Assembly: GCF_000003605.2 (NCBI RefSeq)
Contig: NW_003135336.1
Location: 345,248-392,102, forward strand
DNA: 46,855 nt
Origin: Saccoglossus kowalevskii
Lineage: Eukaryota > Hemichordata > Enteropneusta > Harrimaniidae
Direction: 5' to 3'
Each line of letters opens with the position of its first letter. The first letter of the stretch is position 1. The position numbers and the translations under genes are program-made. Shown here piece by piece: positions 20,245 to 34,850 of the stretch. The notes below the pieces were generated by a model. That model searched no databases. It was not told the origin of the DNA and worked only from the letters and a program-made list of their open reading frames with translations.

Positions 20245-23200
20245 ATGAGTCTGTTCAAAAATTAAAATAAATTACTGTGATCCCTACAGAAATTTAAAAT
20301 TAATTAAACGTTTTGGTCAAGTATCACAAACTAGATATCTGTAAAATGCAAAAGTTGTTATTAAGGTATTTAGCTTCCATTACTTGGGGGGGGGGGGTCA
20401 TCACAGTATTTTTTTTCAAAATTGATGTATAATTATTCTGATAAACTGCCATAAACCAGGATATGCTAAATATAATTTATAGTTATGCTTACAAGTATTA
20501 CATGTATTCCATAATTTATTTATGTTATGCAATTTATTCAATAGAATGTACTCATGTTAGTGTTTTATTTCTTTGTTAATAAACCATTTTTGGATTTATT
20601 TAAAGTTTGTTACTTTATTTTTTGCCATGTTCAGATTCTACATTACCCTGACCTTATCATGTCTTTTTTTTGTTCTAGCCACTGTTTACCTTACGGTGTA
20701 TTTTTATACTTCAATTTTTACGTCCTGACCATATAGGGCAATTTAACCTTGATTTGACCCGTCAAGGTCATGTTAAGGTCAATGTAACTGGTGCCATATT
20801 CAGGGAGCAATGTTCCCTTTGGGTTTAACGTTTGTAGCAATTTGCTTTTGGAGTAGAGCGAAGATCCAAAATTTCTTTAAAAGTTCGGGTTGAACCTGAT
20901 ACTAAAGTATCATTTTGATCAGACTTCATGGTAGAACTTGAACATCGCGTCACAAGTTAAAGTTACAAGTTGAGCCCAAGTCTTGGGCCTGCCTGCCTAA
21001 TTTGCATAAAAATAAACTGTTTCATTTCTAACGAATGGCGCCCCCACTTGCATGAGTGTGACAGGTATCTACTTTTTCAGTTCTGCTTTGTGAAAACTGT
21101 GCTATGTAATTTTGTCTATTTTGCAAGGAACTGAATATATAAAATAGGTACATTGTCGTTTTTTTCAGGTTGTGTATTAGCATCATGTGGTCTATTTAAT
21201 CGTAATTGATATTTTATGTGATTTGAGCTGTGACTTACTGATTGCATTTCTAGTGTATTTTAAATATTACCCCACGGACGTGTGCAGCCACATTTTGTTT
21301 TAAACAATCTGCAGTTATTTTATTTAGTGTTTAAATAGACAGATGCTCCATGCTCAAACAAACCAAGTGTATCGTTGGTTTTTGCATGTCACCATAAATC
21401 AGTAATTTTCCAATAACCCGAAAGTTACATGTTACACTTGGAAGGTCTGGGTTATTGGTTATTATATTCTACCTTTTAATTGTTCCGCGTGTGGTGAAAA
21501 ATTGATTTAAATTATCATGGTCACACTCCAAAACTATTACCATTATCAACTATTCAATTTAACATGATGCGGATGGTCAGCTGCGCCATATTCATTTACA
21601 ATACATGTACATATATTGACCTTCAAGCTCATGATGTACTGAACAGTTATTCCCTCCACATTTTTTCTGCAGTTTATAGTATGGTCTATTTCTGTTTCTT
21701 ACTATCAATACATGTGCTGTTTAACCTGGTTATTAACATATTTTAATATTCTAGATTTTTTTTCTTATACATGACATTGAAATGTTTTGTTTTGTTTTGT
21801 TTTGTTTTTACTTCTTATTTCAGGTTGGAAAGCAGCATCTCCTAACACACTGTTCCAATACTCCTTTTTTCATATGTGTCCAGAGTTTAAAGTTGTCACT
21901 TGCTGACGCCAGTAATACACATTTTACAAACTTATTGGCTGTGCATATTACACAAATATAACAGTGAATTTGTCCCAGATTTCTAAAGCCCAGATGATCT
22001 TTATAAATCCATACTGATGATCTTTATACTTCAATACTAGAGATCTTCAAATACATCATATGTTGCTCAAACAAATCAGAAACACCATTATGGTAAGAAC
22101 ACATGGGAGGATTACTGCATTGCATTACCACAGTGCTCTTCATTTACTCTGGCTACGTACATGCTTCATTTCAAAGATTTACAACCAATCCCACGATACA
22201 AACATTCACATTCCCCCATATTAAACATATGGTTTCAACACTGAAGGCCCTAATTTGATTTAAGTAATATAGGACACAGATGAGAACCTTGAAGTCGTAA
22301 AAAGTAATGTCTCATTTTTCACAAAAGAATGTGGTGCAAGCAAGGTATAATAATGACAATCTCTATATATATACCCACAGACAGTGAACATGACCAAGCA
22401 GCAGATACAGAGTGACGCTGGGTAGAAATTAGCTTTATAAAGTATTGTACTGAGTCTACTTAATACAGTATTCCAACCAAGTGTACTATCATGTAATAAT
22501 TATAAAGGGTAGCCCATTTGAAATTATAGAGGGTGGCTGAAAAGTTTGCGAAATAAAAAAAATAATTTGAAATTTACATGCAGGTTCTGTGGGGGTGACT
22601 AGAAACAAAAATTACACACGAAAAATAGGTTGAAAGTTGAGAATGACAAAATTTGACAAACAATTCAAATGACAATAACACATTTACAGATATTATTGGA
22701 ATTTCTAGATTCATAAATCATTCATGATTTCCTTTATTCTTGGTCAAATGCAATACAAATATATAATTTGTTTTTAAAAAACCCAAATAAATAAATGAGG
22801 ATGAACTTAATGATTACGATTATGTCCCATTGGAACACCATATGCACGCTCGGGGGTCATCTTCAACAACGACTGCCCTGTTACCCTGTGCAGGGACCCA
22901 CATTCATCAAACTTGCTACAGCTATAGTGCACAAGTCAAGCTTACTAAATACCCTACTGTCACTTCTGCGCAAGGTCCCCTAGGTAAATAGCAAGTCTTC
23001 AAACTTTATTTATAAGGATGTGACAGCAAATCTCGCTAGCGAATTGGCTAACTGCTTGGATTTTAACTGAACGGTTGACTTTCGAATCTAGCTGTCGCCG
23101 TCTTGAGCCTCTGATAATCACGTGATGGTGCCAACAGTTGCATCCCTTATTGGTTACTCTGCCACACCTTGGCTGAGTGAGTTGAATTTCCCTACACACT

Positions 23201-26200
23201 ACGTTCCTTTCATAACGAAAAGTCGGCAAAATAATCTAGAAAGCCAATAAAAATGTTTGCAAAGTCGTTAAATTTTGCATTACCATTAGAATAATGCATA
23301 GACTGTAACTTTTCAATCAGAAATAGTCCTCTATATTACCCAAATGAATACCCTTTATAAGTTGTGTGATGGGTGGTACAGAAACGCCAGCTAATACTCT
23401 GTTAGGGAGATTGCATTGTTATGCAGTGATGCTTTACTACCCAACTACAAGTGATATTAAGGAATTCATATTAAGTGGAAGCTCTCAGTGCTGCAACCTG
23501 ATTGTGGGTGATATAAGATATAAATAAAAGTCGAAAACGTATAGCTATTTCAAACTATTCAGATGCCTGATTATACTAGCAGATGATAATGGATGGTTTC
23601 ACCACTGCGGAAGTAAGTGAGCTTGATATATCGCGTGTTTTAGTAATGTAATGTAGACATTGAATGTCATGTCATGGCATGTTTTTTTTTAATATTTATT
23701 TTTATTTTATTTTATTAACTAACTTGACCTGCCCCCTGAATATGAAACATATAAAGCTCATTGCTGTGTTTGCCTGATTCAGCCAACCACTGTTCAATAC
23801 AGTGTGGATTTTAGGGAATGAACATCAACACAATTATACTTAAGGTGGGACAACCTTAGGTTTACTTTGTATGGCATACTAAATGTTATTCCAGAAACTT
23901 CTCTTTTTTCTTGGGTAGATTTGTAGATTTGAAAAATTCTTTAAAAACAAATCCCAGATTGATAGTTACCCCAAAAAGCTTCAAAATGACACCTGTGGCT
24001 TTCAATAAAAATGGTATGAACAATATCGTTTCTGATCGCCACCCTTCTTTGCAGTACTTTCGTATGAAGTATCAGCCTCTGTTGACACAGACGCAACATA
24101 TAATACATACCCCTACTATGTGTGCATGACAATGGTTCCTCGATTAATTTAATCTTACTAACTTGTTAATTCTATCCATTTTCATTCACCGGGGACCTTC
24201 TATATACAATTCCTAATGGTTCCCACGAACAAGTAGATCACAGCTTTCTAATTCTTACATTTTGCAAGGCAGATATATATCTATTAGCTTTGTGACAAGG
24301 TAAAACACGTATTAACGCAAATATTTGTCTTTGTCGATGCTGCGTACATACTACAGTGCGCATAGAAACCTATCCTCCGGCAAATTAGAGGAAAGAAACA
24401 AGACCATAACTACATCATGGTTTGCGAGAAGAGAATCACAAACTCAAACCATGCGTGTTCACCAATTTTTTGGCTAATTATAAGAAAACATATTAAACAT
24501 CTGTATGATGAACATGTTTCATCATGTCAATTTTCTAATCACTTAGGCTCTGTACCTTAGTATGACCCCTGTAGTTTTAATTTACGGCATCAATTTCATT
24601 CGAACAGTTAGTTATCTGTCTGCGGATATTACAGCACAGTGCGTCACAACAATGCGTATATATTTCAAAACAACTTTACAATGCTTTTCACAATGGTAAC
24701 ATTGTGTATGTAGGTTAAATGAACATATTATGAGACTATTACGAAAAAAAACCCTGCAAATTATGCACGAAGGCAATATGGTGATAGTATCTACCGCGCG
24801 TAGCTGAGGTCGATGCGTTACCGTACTGTCTAAGTGCATACTTTGAGAAATTCTCGTGATGAGCTTAATACTATACATTCCTGCTTGTTTTAGTAATTAA
24901 ATGAAAGATAATAACCCGAATTGGCAAAGAAGAACGTTTCGCGCTGTGTGAACGTTTGCGTTATGTTTGCATCACGCGCTGAAAAACGGGGTAAAGTGTA
25001 CGTATTGTTGCATCGTAAACACATCAATGACATTAACTTGAAAGTTATATTTACCATAAAATGTACTCGCCTTTTTTGCAAAATGATTTCGGAAAATCGT
25101 TTATTTTGTAAATTATTCCAATTGTCATCAAAGAACCGAGGTTAGATCCAGGCCCAATGATATTAGTCATTGCACAATAGATGCGCTAATTAAAGATCAG
25201 GTGAATACGGTATTTCTTGTACGCTTGCGCTGAAAGACGAGCCGAGAATTATTGATGGGAATTACTCACTATTTGCAAATAAATTTGCAGACGACTTCAA
25301 CTGACAGTCACCGAACTCGATGACTACACTAATACAGTTTCAATAGTCGTCGGCGAAAATATGTATGTACTTCTTTGCTGATGAACGAATCACCGTGACA
25401 TGATATTTCTCGGCTATTGCCTTGTTTTCTTTCAAACAAAACATATATGTGCTGACACGGTCGATCCCATTTTCGCAGCTAAAAATGCCACAACGTTTAG
25501 TTATTGAAGCGAGCGTCGTGAAGGGTAAATAATTAAATAATTATCGATAGTTCAAACAGTATTACTTGTGAAGTGAAAGATATCGCAATAAAGTCGTTTT
25601 GTGTGAGCTCGAAATTGGAAAAAAACATCAACGTTGAATTACCTCGATATCTTTCAAATATGGTAAATTGTTATATTAAGTCGTATGCTATGAGCGATGT
25701 TCGTAGTCGAATGTGATCGGCTAAAAATGTCTAATGTGTCTCTCAGTACTGAATGAATCGTGAACGCTGTTACTGACTGACAGCTGCTGAATAAAACTAC
25801 TTTTTTCGACTGTTTATGGTGCGTGACAAAGTGCGTATTCATGATATCAAACATTATGGAACGTTCTAAAATGCATGCCATAAGTCTCTATGTGTTGTGC
25901 AATTTATAAATATATATATATATATAATAATATTTAATAATAATTGTATGATGATTAGCACTGACATACCCACCATTAATCTAAAATTAGTACATTATGA
26001 CATTCATGTAGCTACCAGATTTCTGGCGCCCTCGGAACAAAAGTCTGAACACGTGTTAGTTTTTAATCTTTTAGTATGATTTCATTTCTTGCAGAATATG
26101 TTACAACTTGGTACAAATAATGCAGAATCTTCATGTCAATATGCATATACAAAGACTTAAATACTGACAATTATGGTAATTATTTCACACTCACAACACA

Positions 26201-26450
26201 TTGGATATATTTTTATTACAAGTTCGTGATTAATGTTCATTATTTACAGATATATTTATGAATGGTTGATCCCTAAATTTGCACATTATTTTTGATTGGT
26301 AAAGAATCAACATCAACACAAAACCCTGTATTGACAGACGTTGTTTGCTTAGTTACATTTTCAATTTACTAATGGACACACTGCCGTCTGTAACAGGCAC
26401 AGGTTTATGTCCTAAGCTCTTAAACGCATCTCTCATCCGCACAGTTAAAG
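20245..26450. other. Spacer between the arms with minor repeats only
   Basis: About 6.2 kb without a gene I can support. It holds a 12-G run (20386-20397), a block with alternating AAGGTCA words (about 20745-20790) that looks like part of a dispersed repeat, a (TTTTG)n run (about 21784-21810) and an AT run (about 25908-25926). Frames of 60-90 codons here have no splice context or recognisable domains. Part of it is probably the 3' body of the Harbinger element. Confidence 0.5.
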
Positions 26451-27138
26451 TATCGCACGTGGGTTACGATCCACTACAAGTAATTTTCGCCATAGTCTAG
26501 CACAGAACACATCGTGATATTTGATTTATTGTCTAAAAGAGGTTATACAGTTCTCATTTGTTCGTTTCAATCGTCCTCGCCTTGAAACATAGCTCCTTAC
26601 TTTGCTTGACGGATCTTTAGCCAAGTATACACGTGATTTATATGACTTAGAGCTGACTTATACTTAGAGCTGGATAACTATGGCAACCTCATGTAGTAGT
26701 TTATACTGCTGCTACTTATGGGTTGCATTGATACATATTCTGTATTCATGGTATAGATTTGTTCATATTGTGTTTTTAGTTTTAACTAGTACTCTAGGTG
26801 TTGAGCAGATGCTTGCTTTTGATTCTAAACTTGTTTGCTTTAACATTTCCTCAAGCAACTGATGTGTTGAATTTCGCCCAAAAAAGTTGTGTATTTTCGA
26901 ATAAGTCAGTAACATTTCACTCATTGTTGTCATTGCAGGAAATAACAAGTGTTTCTCGTGAATTTGTGTACTGCCGATATATAGTCAAACATAGATAAAA
27001 GTGTAGAAACATAATATTATCTGTATAGTGTGGGACTAATCTCGCATCTATCTGTCATTGATAGTATGACATATGTTCCGTCATGTATCGTGTACCACCA
27101 AGTATTGCTGAAGGAATGTTACGTCACTACTCTGATTT

Positions 27139-27262
27139 TTAGGGTTTGCTCCGAAGTTTCATCTGTGTGGCTTTAAGTGAATACGATGAATTGTGCCATG
27201 TGGTCCAGAAAATACCTGTCCCCGGCACCACTGTATCACCCTCATCGAGATTGTAGTATTTT
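27139..27262 (-). CDS. Gene B exon 5: fibrinogen-related domain C-terminus and stop
   Basis: A 124-nt terminal exon after CTTCACAG. It reads KYYNLDEGDTVVPGTGIFW, then the TWHNSSYSLKATQMKLR ending typical of FReDs, and stops with TAA at 27141-27139. I found no convincing polyadenylation signal close downstream; the nearest AATAAA on this strand is about 610 nt away near 26525. Confidence 0.9.
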
Positions 27263-30200
27263 CTGTGAAGAGAAAAAAATGTCACAGAAAACTATTAGAA
27301 TCACGGACAGCATAGTTGGGAAACATTAAGTGAATTTTAGTTTACATTGTCCTTCTTTTAAAACTAAAATATTGTAAAGGACTGTAAAATATACACTATG
27401 TAATCATATTTATATTTTGAAATACACACCATGTGTTTATATTTCTTGCAAGCGGCCGACATGCCCAAGTATTTATATTCACTAGGTTACTAGGTGTAAT
27501 AAATCTAAATATAAGTTAGAGACGCGACCATCAAATGTATATCTGTTCTACTAGTGGAGTCAGCAATATTATTTACCCATTTAAGTTTGTATAAGCACAG
27601 TCAGAACCAGGTGACGATATAAACCACCATCCTCCACAATAATTCGATGCACACGTCGGTGCCCCTGGGTCCAGATATGTCGAAAAATCCCCCGAAACAT
27701 GGGAAACAAACGGATCGTCTATCGAGTCGTCGTCAATAGCGATATCGCTGTCTACTTTTACAAGAGGATTGTTGAAATGAAAGTTATTGGTAATAGCTTC
27801 TACGTAAAATTCTTCGTATAAAACATAACGGGTATTCATATCCCAGTCTTCAAGTTCAATGAGTAGTTGCGTGGTACCGAGGTTCCGAGAAAGGGCACTT
27901 ATGTAGTTGTTTCCCAGCCATAGTTCCCCTTCCAATGAACCGAATCCTACGACATAAGCCTCGAACGATACGTTGAAATTGACACTGCCGTCGTAACGTC
28001 TCTGTAACACAATCCACCCTCCCGTACCCGTCTCCAGATCACAGTATACCTTGAAATTACCAGTCTCAGTAGTTCTGACTCCATACACACCGGAGTCCGT
28101 GGCACCCAAATTTTGAATATCGGCACAAGACTCTAAGAGGGTAATATAAATATAGGGAAATTATCATTTACATGTGTGGATCGGTCACATAGTGGCAATG
28201 CGCTCTGCCGTACGTCTGTTAACTTATATTAGTCTATATTTGTTGATAAATCGTTATTGAGAAACTTCTCGTACCTGGACATATACTACTAGCTGGAATA
28301 CAGAGTTTTGTTAGTTTATTCTCACCAACACAGTCCGACCCAGCGCCCTCTACTGTCGGATTTGAGCACTCTCTTATTCTTTCCCGCGTCGCCACACACT
28401 GCCATGCAGGCGTGCCTGGTGGCAGTACGCATACCGTCCAACCAGTCCATTCTGTCCAACCACCGTCCCCTGTGTAAATAGAAGGAGAAAGACTGATATA
28501 ATATATACCTTCTCTATAGTGGTAAAGCTCTGCAATATTCATCGATGTAATTAAAGGTGTGAGCCAAAGACACTAGAGTCTTTCTTTGAACATCAACGCC
28601 CTGGAGTAAGTATCAATACCACACGTTTTCTCAAGCACTAGTTGCGAATAACTCACTGGCATTTCTATTCCAAGCAATACATTGTATCGCATAAACACAT
28701 ACTTACGATCTGAGCAGTGTTTTCCGTAAAACCCATCCGTACAATTGCATGTGTATCCGTTTCCATGACAATGGGATATACACAATCCGCCGTTTTGGCA
28801 CGTGTTCATGTCGCACATCAATTTTCTAGATCGCTGTAAATAAAATATATGCCTTTACTGTCCATAATACAATCGATAGATAACATACAAAGCAATAATT
28901 GAACGAAGAACATTGTATACACGAACGAAATTATACCGAGTACCACCAACTTAGCATAAAAATCATCGTACAAGTAAGTATATATTGTATATATTTCTAG
29001 TGCATGTGTGTGGTTGGTGGGATAGGGTTTGACGTTTGGTTCGAAGGTTGTGGATGTCCGTACTAAATATTTATTTGTTCCGAGCCTCTGGTCCATGCAA
29101 TAGAAAATATTGGTTGGATAGGGCCACATTTCCTGATTTGTATTATATATTGTAGAGATATAGATACCTAATCACACTGCTTATAACACTGAAGTGTCAT
29201 AATATATTGGATAAATCATGTTATGTAATCACTGTGTATATTACATAGATTTGGTTGAGTATATGATTGAATTGCTATTATAATATCCATAAATCATTTC
29301 TGATTCATCCCCTAGACTATACATACACTCCATTTTATTTACAGTGCGTCTAGACAAAGGGCTTTTATCTGGATACATCGATTATATTCTAGCTAAATGG
29401 ATGTTTAAATAATTCAAAAGCAACAATTTAAAGAGTCTTGTGTCAAATGGTGACCTAATATGCGTGCATATAAAACTCCCTCACGATGTAGATTATTTTA
29501 CCCTGTATTTCATTTATGTGTAGGGTTTCCTTTTTGGGTTGGCTTACTCGAACTTGAAACAAAATTATTTATTATTTTAGTTTAAACGTCAAGCCAATTA
29601 CAAGTTTAAGGGTTTATTGTTATCATAAAGCAACAGCAAAAAAGGTAATACGGTTACACTCATGTGGCTCAAAATGGCGATGATTTGAGAGTATATGTGT
29701 TACGGCGTAATCCATTTCACCCTCCTTCATATTAATGACGTTTGAATAATTAATTTAACAATAATACCGTCATTGGTACGTGCACATGTAAATCAGATTT
29801 GTCACATACCTCGAAATTAATTCCTCAAAATTATTTAAAAGATATAACTAATATGTTATCTTAAATACCACCACTATTTATATTAATTAATTTGGGTTTG
29901 GTAACATGTTACAAGCCGAGGATGAAATCTAATTGAACAATTAGTTTACATATCGCCTGGGTTGAGATAACATACACTTTAAAATGTTGCAAATAACGTA
30001 ATTGGTAATTGATCTTGTGAATCCATTATTAGTTTGTTATTGTGTTTCTTAAGCAGCCCTGTTGTCACAATAAGACCGACCAAATTCAAGTCCCTTACAA
30101 TGGTCACAGTACTGCCGTTTATTTGACAATATGTGTCACCTTGTTACCGACATATGTAAGGGTACCAAGGTCCCTACAGTGGAAACTCCCCCTCCTGTAA

Positions 30201-33200
30201 ATTAACAAAAGAGAAAGTCATTTTTGATGATATATAATCCACAATCAAAATGTCAGATCATTTGGTTGAGCAGTTCGTGAGAAATATCTTATTTTTTCTG
30301 TTAATTTAATGTTACCAACTATAATTAATTAGTCACATTGTAATGTACTTCCTGTACAGACGCTGTAAACCAATTGTGATATCAATACGGTAAGTGGCTG
30401 GAATTGTTTGAAGCAGTTGTGAAAAATATAAATGTAAGCAGAATCACATAACTGGTTGTAGTTATGGGTAATAATATTGAAAATGTTAGACTAATGTTTT
30501 TCATCAAGCAAAAGTGCTGGAAAGTTTTGTTTTACAGTCAACTGTCCTTGACCCAAATAATGATGAAGAATTAGATCCTCCAAGGTTGTTACATGCTATA
30601 TTAATCGTACGTAATAGTACTCACGAGAAAATATATCGAACATGTTTGATATTCAAGATGGCGACCAAATCATATGACAAAGTTTCATTCATAGATACTA
30701 ATTTATGGAAATCAGAACAATAAATTCGTGAACATTTTTCACTGAATTGGACATTGTTTATCACTGGGTGAAGATTGCTTTTTGTTGAAGGGATTGTGGC
30801 ATTGTGTTGCCAAGGGTGACATCAGCGGTAGAAATCAGGAAAAATCTATTCTTAATATGTGAAACTGAATATCCATAATATGCACTGTACATATTAACTT
30901 TTTTACAAAATAATTTTTCAGTTTGTCCGGAACGTTCAAATTTAAATTGCCCTCACACAATTGCTGTTTACTGGTATTTCACTTGAAATATTTCACTATA
31001 AATAAATATAACTATCCAGGCTTTTAGATTCTCAAGGATGTTTTTCTATAAATTCAAAGCCGGTCAGTATTTCACACTTCGGATGTCATTGTCCGAGAAT
31101 GCAAAACTGAAAAAATAAGCCTAGAAGTTCGTTTGTTCTTAAAGAGAGCGTCAACAAAATTTCAGATCCATTGACAAAAACTTTGAGAGCTAATTAAATT
31201 TCAATACTTCCAACCAAGCAGAAATCACGAACAGAGATAATGCCCGTTTTATAAAAGTTACGTTTATCGTCCATATTCTCTGCAACTAAATGCCAATTTT
31301 CATCACATTCCGACACTTGGTGGTGTTCAATCGTCACGTAAAATAATAAAATAAGAATATTTACAATTAGAGGCAAACGGACGAAAAATCGTTACAACCT
31401 TGCGTGAAAACTGCCTTGGCGTCGTGTTATTAAAGAAAATGAAGCGACAAGCGAGGCACTACAGCTGCACAAAGGCTTAATTTATAGCATTATTACCAGT
31501 AACGAAATGCACAGAGCACAGTAGTTGATCTCAATGGACTCCACTTTCAGATTATTATGTTCAGTCTTTCAAAGAATTTTTTTAGTTTCTGAAAATAAAA
31601 ACATGGCGCAAAGTTCACGTGACCGTTAAGCTTTTTTTCGTCAAATGGGTAGCGCATATAAAAATAATTATTCAAAAAAAAATGCCCAGATCTCAGAAAA
31701 GGTTCAAAATAACCACTTTCTTTTTAACTTCAACCGATGATGGCTGACGAACCAGTTGACCAATCAAAATTTTAAAATTGATCATTAAGCTTTGTTTGAA
31801 CTGAGGATCTACAAAGGCAACAAAAACAACAGAAAAGGTAAAATACACAAACTGCAAACAATTTTTCATGTCAACAGAATTTCCATGATGTATGTATATT
31901 TATGATTTCCCATACTAACTAGGCAGCTTCCATAGTAACCACTATTTCAAAAATGCACGTTTGGCAAGAAAATAACAAAATTGTACTCTTACTGTTGCAG
32001 TGAAATGTTTTCTACGGAGCAACGGTATTGCTAAAACACCAAAATACACTATAGTATGACCACCACACTAGTACACACAATGGACAGTCACTGGACCATA
32101 ATGTTGGCAATAACAAGATTAATGTCCCTTTCTTGTCCTTGATCCTAAATTATATAATACAACGTAACAATAACATTTTAAATTGTTGTCATGGTAACCT
32201 GAGTTGAAGATTTTTGTTTAAGTTGAATGGATTGGCAAATAACTGCGTTACTACGGTAACAGAACTACCGAAGTGTTTGTAGTGCGTTACATTGATACAA
32301 TTTTAACTGATACAAAAACATACTCATAACTTTATGTTCGTCTTGTATATAATGTGCGCGTTTGATATTTATAATGGATATATATAATATTGGATATTTA
32401 TTAATCATTCATTATCATTAATCATTCTACTGGTAGCTATATCGGAAATGATACTATACGCACATTGATTTTTACAATAGTGAATTCACATTGTGCGCAT
32501 GCGCCAATAAATCACACAATATGTTTTACGTGCAACATGTATTACATGTATTACTGCGTAATAATCATTCGTGAAACACGTTGATTCCAAACCTTATGTT
32601 TTGATAACTGGTTTAAATATATATGTAATATATAATATAATTATCATATATTGTTATACATCTGTCACCGTAACGCCATAAGTTGCAGCATGCCGTAATT
32701 ATATAAGGAAATGCGAATTCAAAATATGGAATGATTTCGCGTGTAAGCGCATAAAAACAAACATGGCTGCCCCCAGAGTTTCACCGGACTCCACACATAG
32801 AAGTTCACTGATTCTGTTCTAAGCTTTTTGGATTCCGGCATTCCCATGATGTATCCTTGGAAGGAAAAGTTGTATAATAATAAGGTTATTACGAGGATAC
32901 CTCAAAGTATGCACTCAAACAGTACGCTGCGCGTCGGTCGACGCTCCTGCTATTACCAGCAACTGTCTTCGTGCATACTTTGAGGTATCTTCGTAATAAC
33001 CTCATATTATTCGCTTGTTTATATACTTCCGTTAATGTAATATCAAAAGCAAAGATAAGGTAAGATAAATAGTATTGGTGCTTGGAAGTGTATGTTGGTT
33101 AACACATTCATGTAACTTCTGGTCACCGTGGCATACATTTGATGAAATACTGTAATACGCATGCACAGTGAATCTTCTGGTACATACAATGTATTTGCAT

Positions 33201-34809
33201 ATAATTAAGTTTGTTCACTTCTTTTTAGATCGTATATGAGATAATATTTACACGTCCATTGTGGTTCGGATATAACTACCCACGACCAGCTGAATGCAGA
33301 TGCACAAATGTTATGCCTTCGTCACTTTTATGTTGATAACAATACATCGGGAAGTCTATCAGTAGCACTGAATAGATTCAGTGTTCCATAAACAGCTTCA
33401 TAAAGACAATGTGTAACGCGCCTGTGGATGGTAATAATGATTTACCAAATGATTCCCGCATTTGACGAGTCGTCACTCAGGTGGTCGTATTGTTATTGTT
33501 CGAATCATAGGCGAGTGCTAATAGGAACGTTCAACGTATGATTACTGGTCACTGTGCGTCCAATTGTACCACTATCTACCGCGGCGTTTTAAACAGCATC
33601 AGATTAATTGAAAAGTATATGTAAATCGTGTTAAGTAATTAACTTTCTCTTAGAAAAGAATTCACTTTAACACTAATGGAAAAATATTAAATAATAGTTG
33701 TACATTCGTTGGAAAGATTTTGCCTATTTATTTAATCAACCAATCCCAAAAGATAGTAGTTTATTGACTTATACATTAATTATAATTCAATGTGATTAAT
33801 GAATTGTCTGTATCCAAATAGGAATATATTTGTTGGCCGTTAATTTTTGGTGTAATGTAATGTAACATATACATGTTCCTGGGCACACGTTAAAATAGAT
33901 GGATGCTGTATCTCTTTGACATTTCGGTTTCGCATTCTTCGGATTCGCAATTACATATCACCAGAAGCATTGCAGGATGAATGGTGAAATTTAGAAAACA
34001 AACCTTGAAAGTTGCACGTGATCTAACTCTCTATTTTTCGGGACATTCTCTGGCCTATTGTTCTAGTGCGGGTCTTTCTCTTGATAAAACCCTGTTGACA
34101 GGCGCATTGTCTTAATAATGCCTGCCCGCCACGGAGTCAATTTGAGACCGTGACTGCCTGCCGTCTGTGCCTATCATATATTTATAAAAATACAAAACTC
34201 ATGGTACTAGATTCGCCTCTCAAAGCTAAAAGTCTAACATCCTAAGTTGTCCTTCAATCTACCAGGAATTTGATACTAGTGGTCGGTTTTTTAACCTCAC
34301 CACGTTCAAAATGTAGTCATAAGTATTCATAAGTTGATTATACAATGTAACGTCGTCCTTCTGCGATATTTTTAATAAATGAATGTTATGGAAGCCTGAA
34401 ACATGTGTGAACATTGATATCAACATCGCCAGCGCATTGTAACGTGATTTGGATTTTGGATCATACAAACTAATACTGGGGATTCGTTGAATATCGTCAG
34501 ATTTATTTTCAATCGTATGAATTACTGGATGGCAGATTGGCAGCTTATCGAAACTAGTAGACGATCTCACACATCAAGACAGTTGTCAGGTACATTGAAG
34601 TGTCTATTACGTGAAATACATCCCAAGTATTTTATTATAAACTGGTTTTATAAAATATTACGCGATCGTGACGTCTCAGTAATATATAGGTTGATTTGAG
34701 AGTTATCTATTTTGAAGACTCCATTAAACTGAAGAATCTCAATATGTTCGTGATACATAGCCCGTTTTTTGTCGAATAGCAAATGGTTAGATCTAATCAC
34801 AATGACGGT

Positions 34810-34850
<41 letters not shown>

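Larger units (their letters stand above)
26455..31460 (-). repeat. Right arm of the large inverted duplication (carries gene B exons 2-5)
   Basis: The better-preserved arm, 5.0 kb, holding the EGF, TSP1 and both FReD exons of gene B plus part of its first intron. The arms are separated by about 10.3 kb of mobile DNA. Substitutions and indels are spread along the match, so the duplication is not recent, unlike the 622-bp repeats between the arms. Confidence 0.8.

Noticed and set aside
34259-34570. 103-codon minus-strand frame inside intron 1 of gene B
   Set aside because: Composition is protein-like but I recognise no family and see no flanking splice signals. Kept as unproven.
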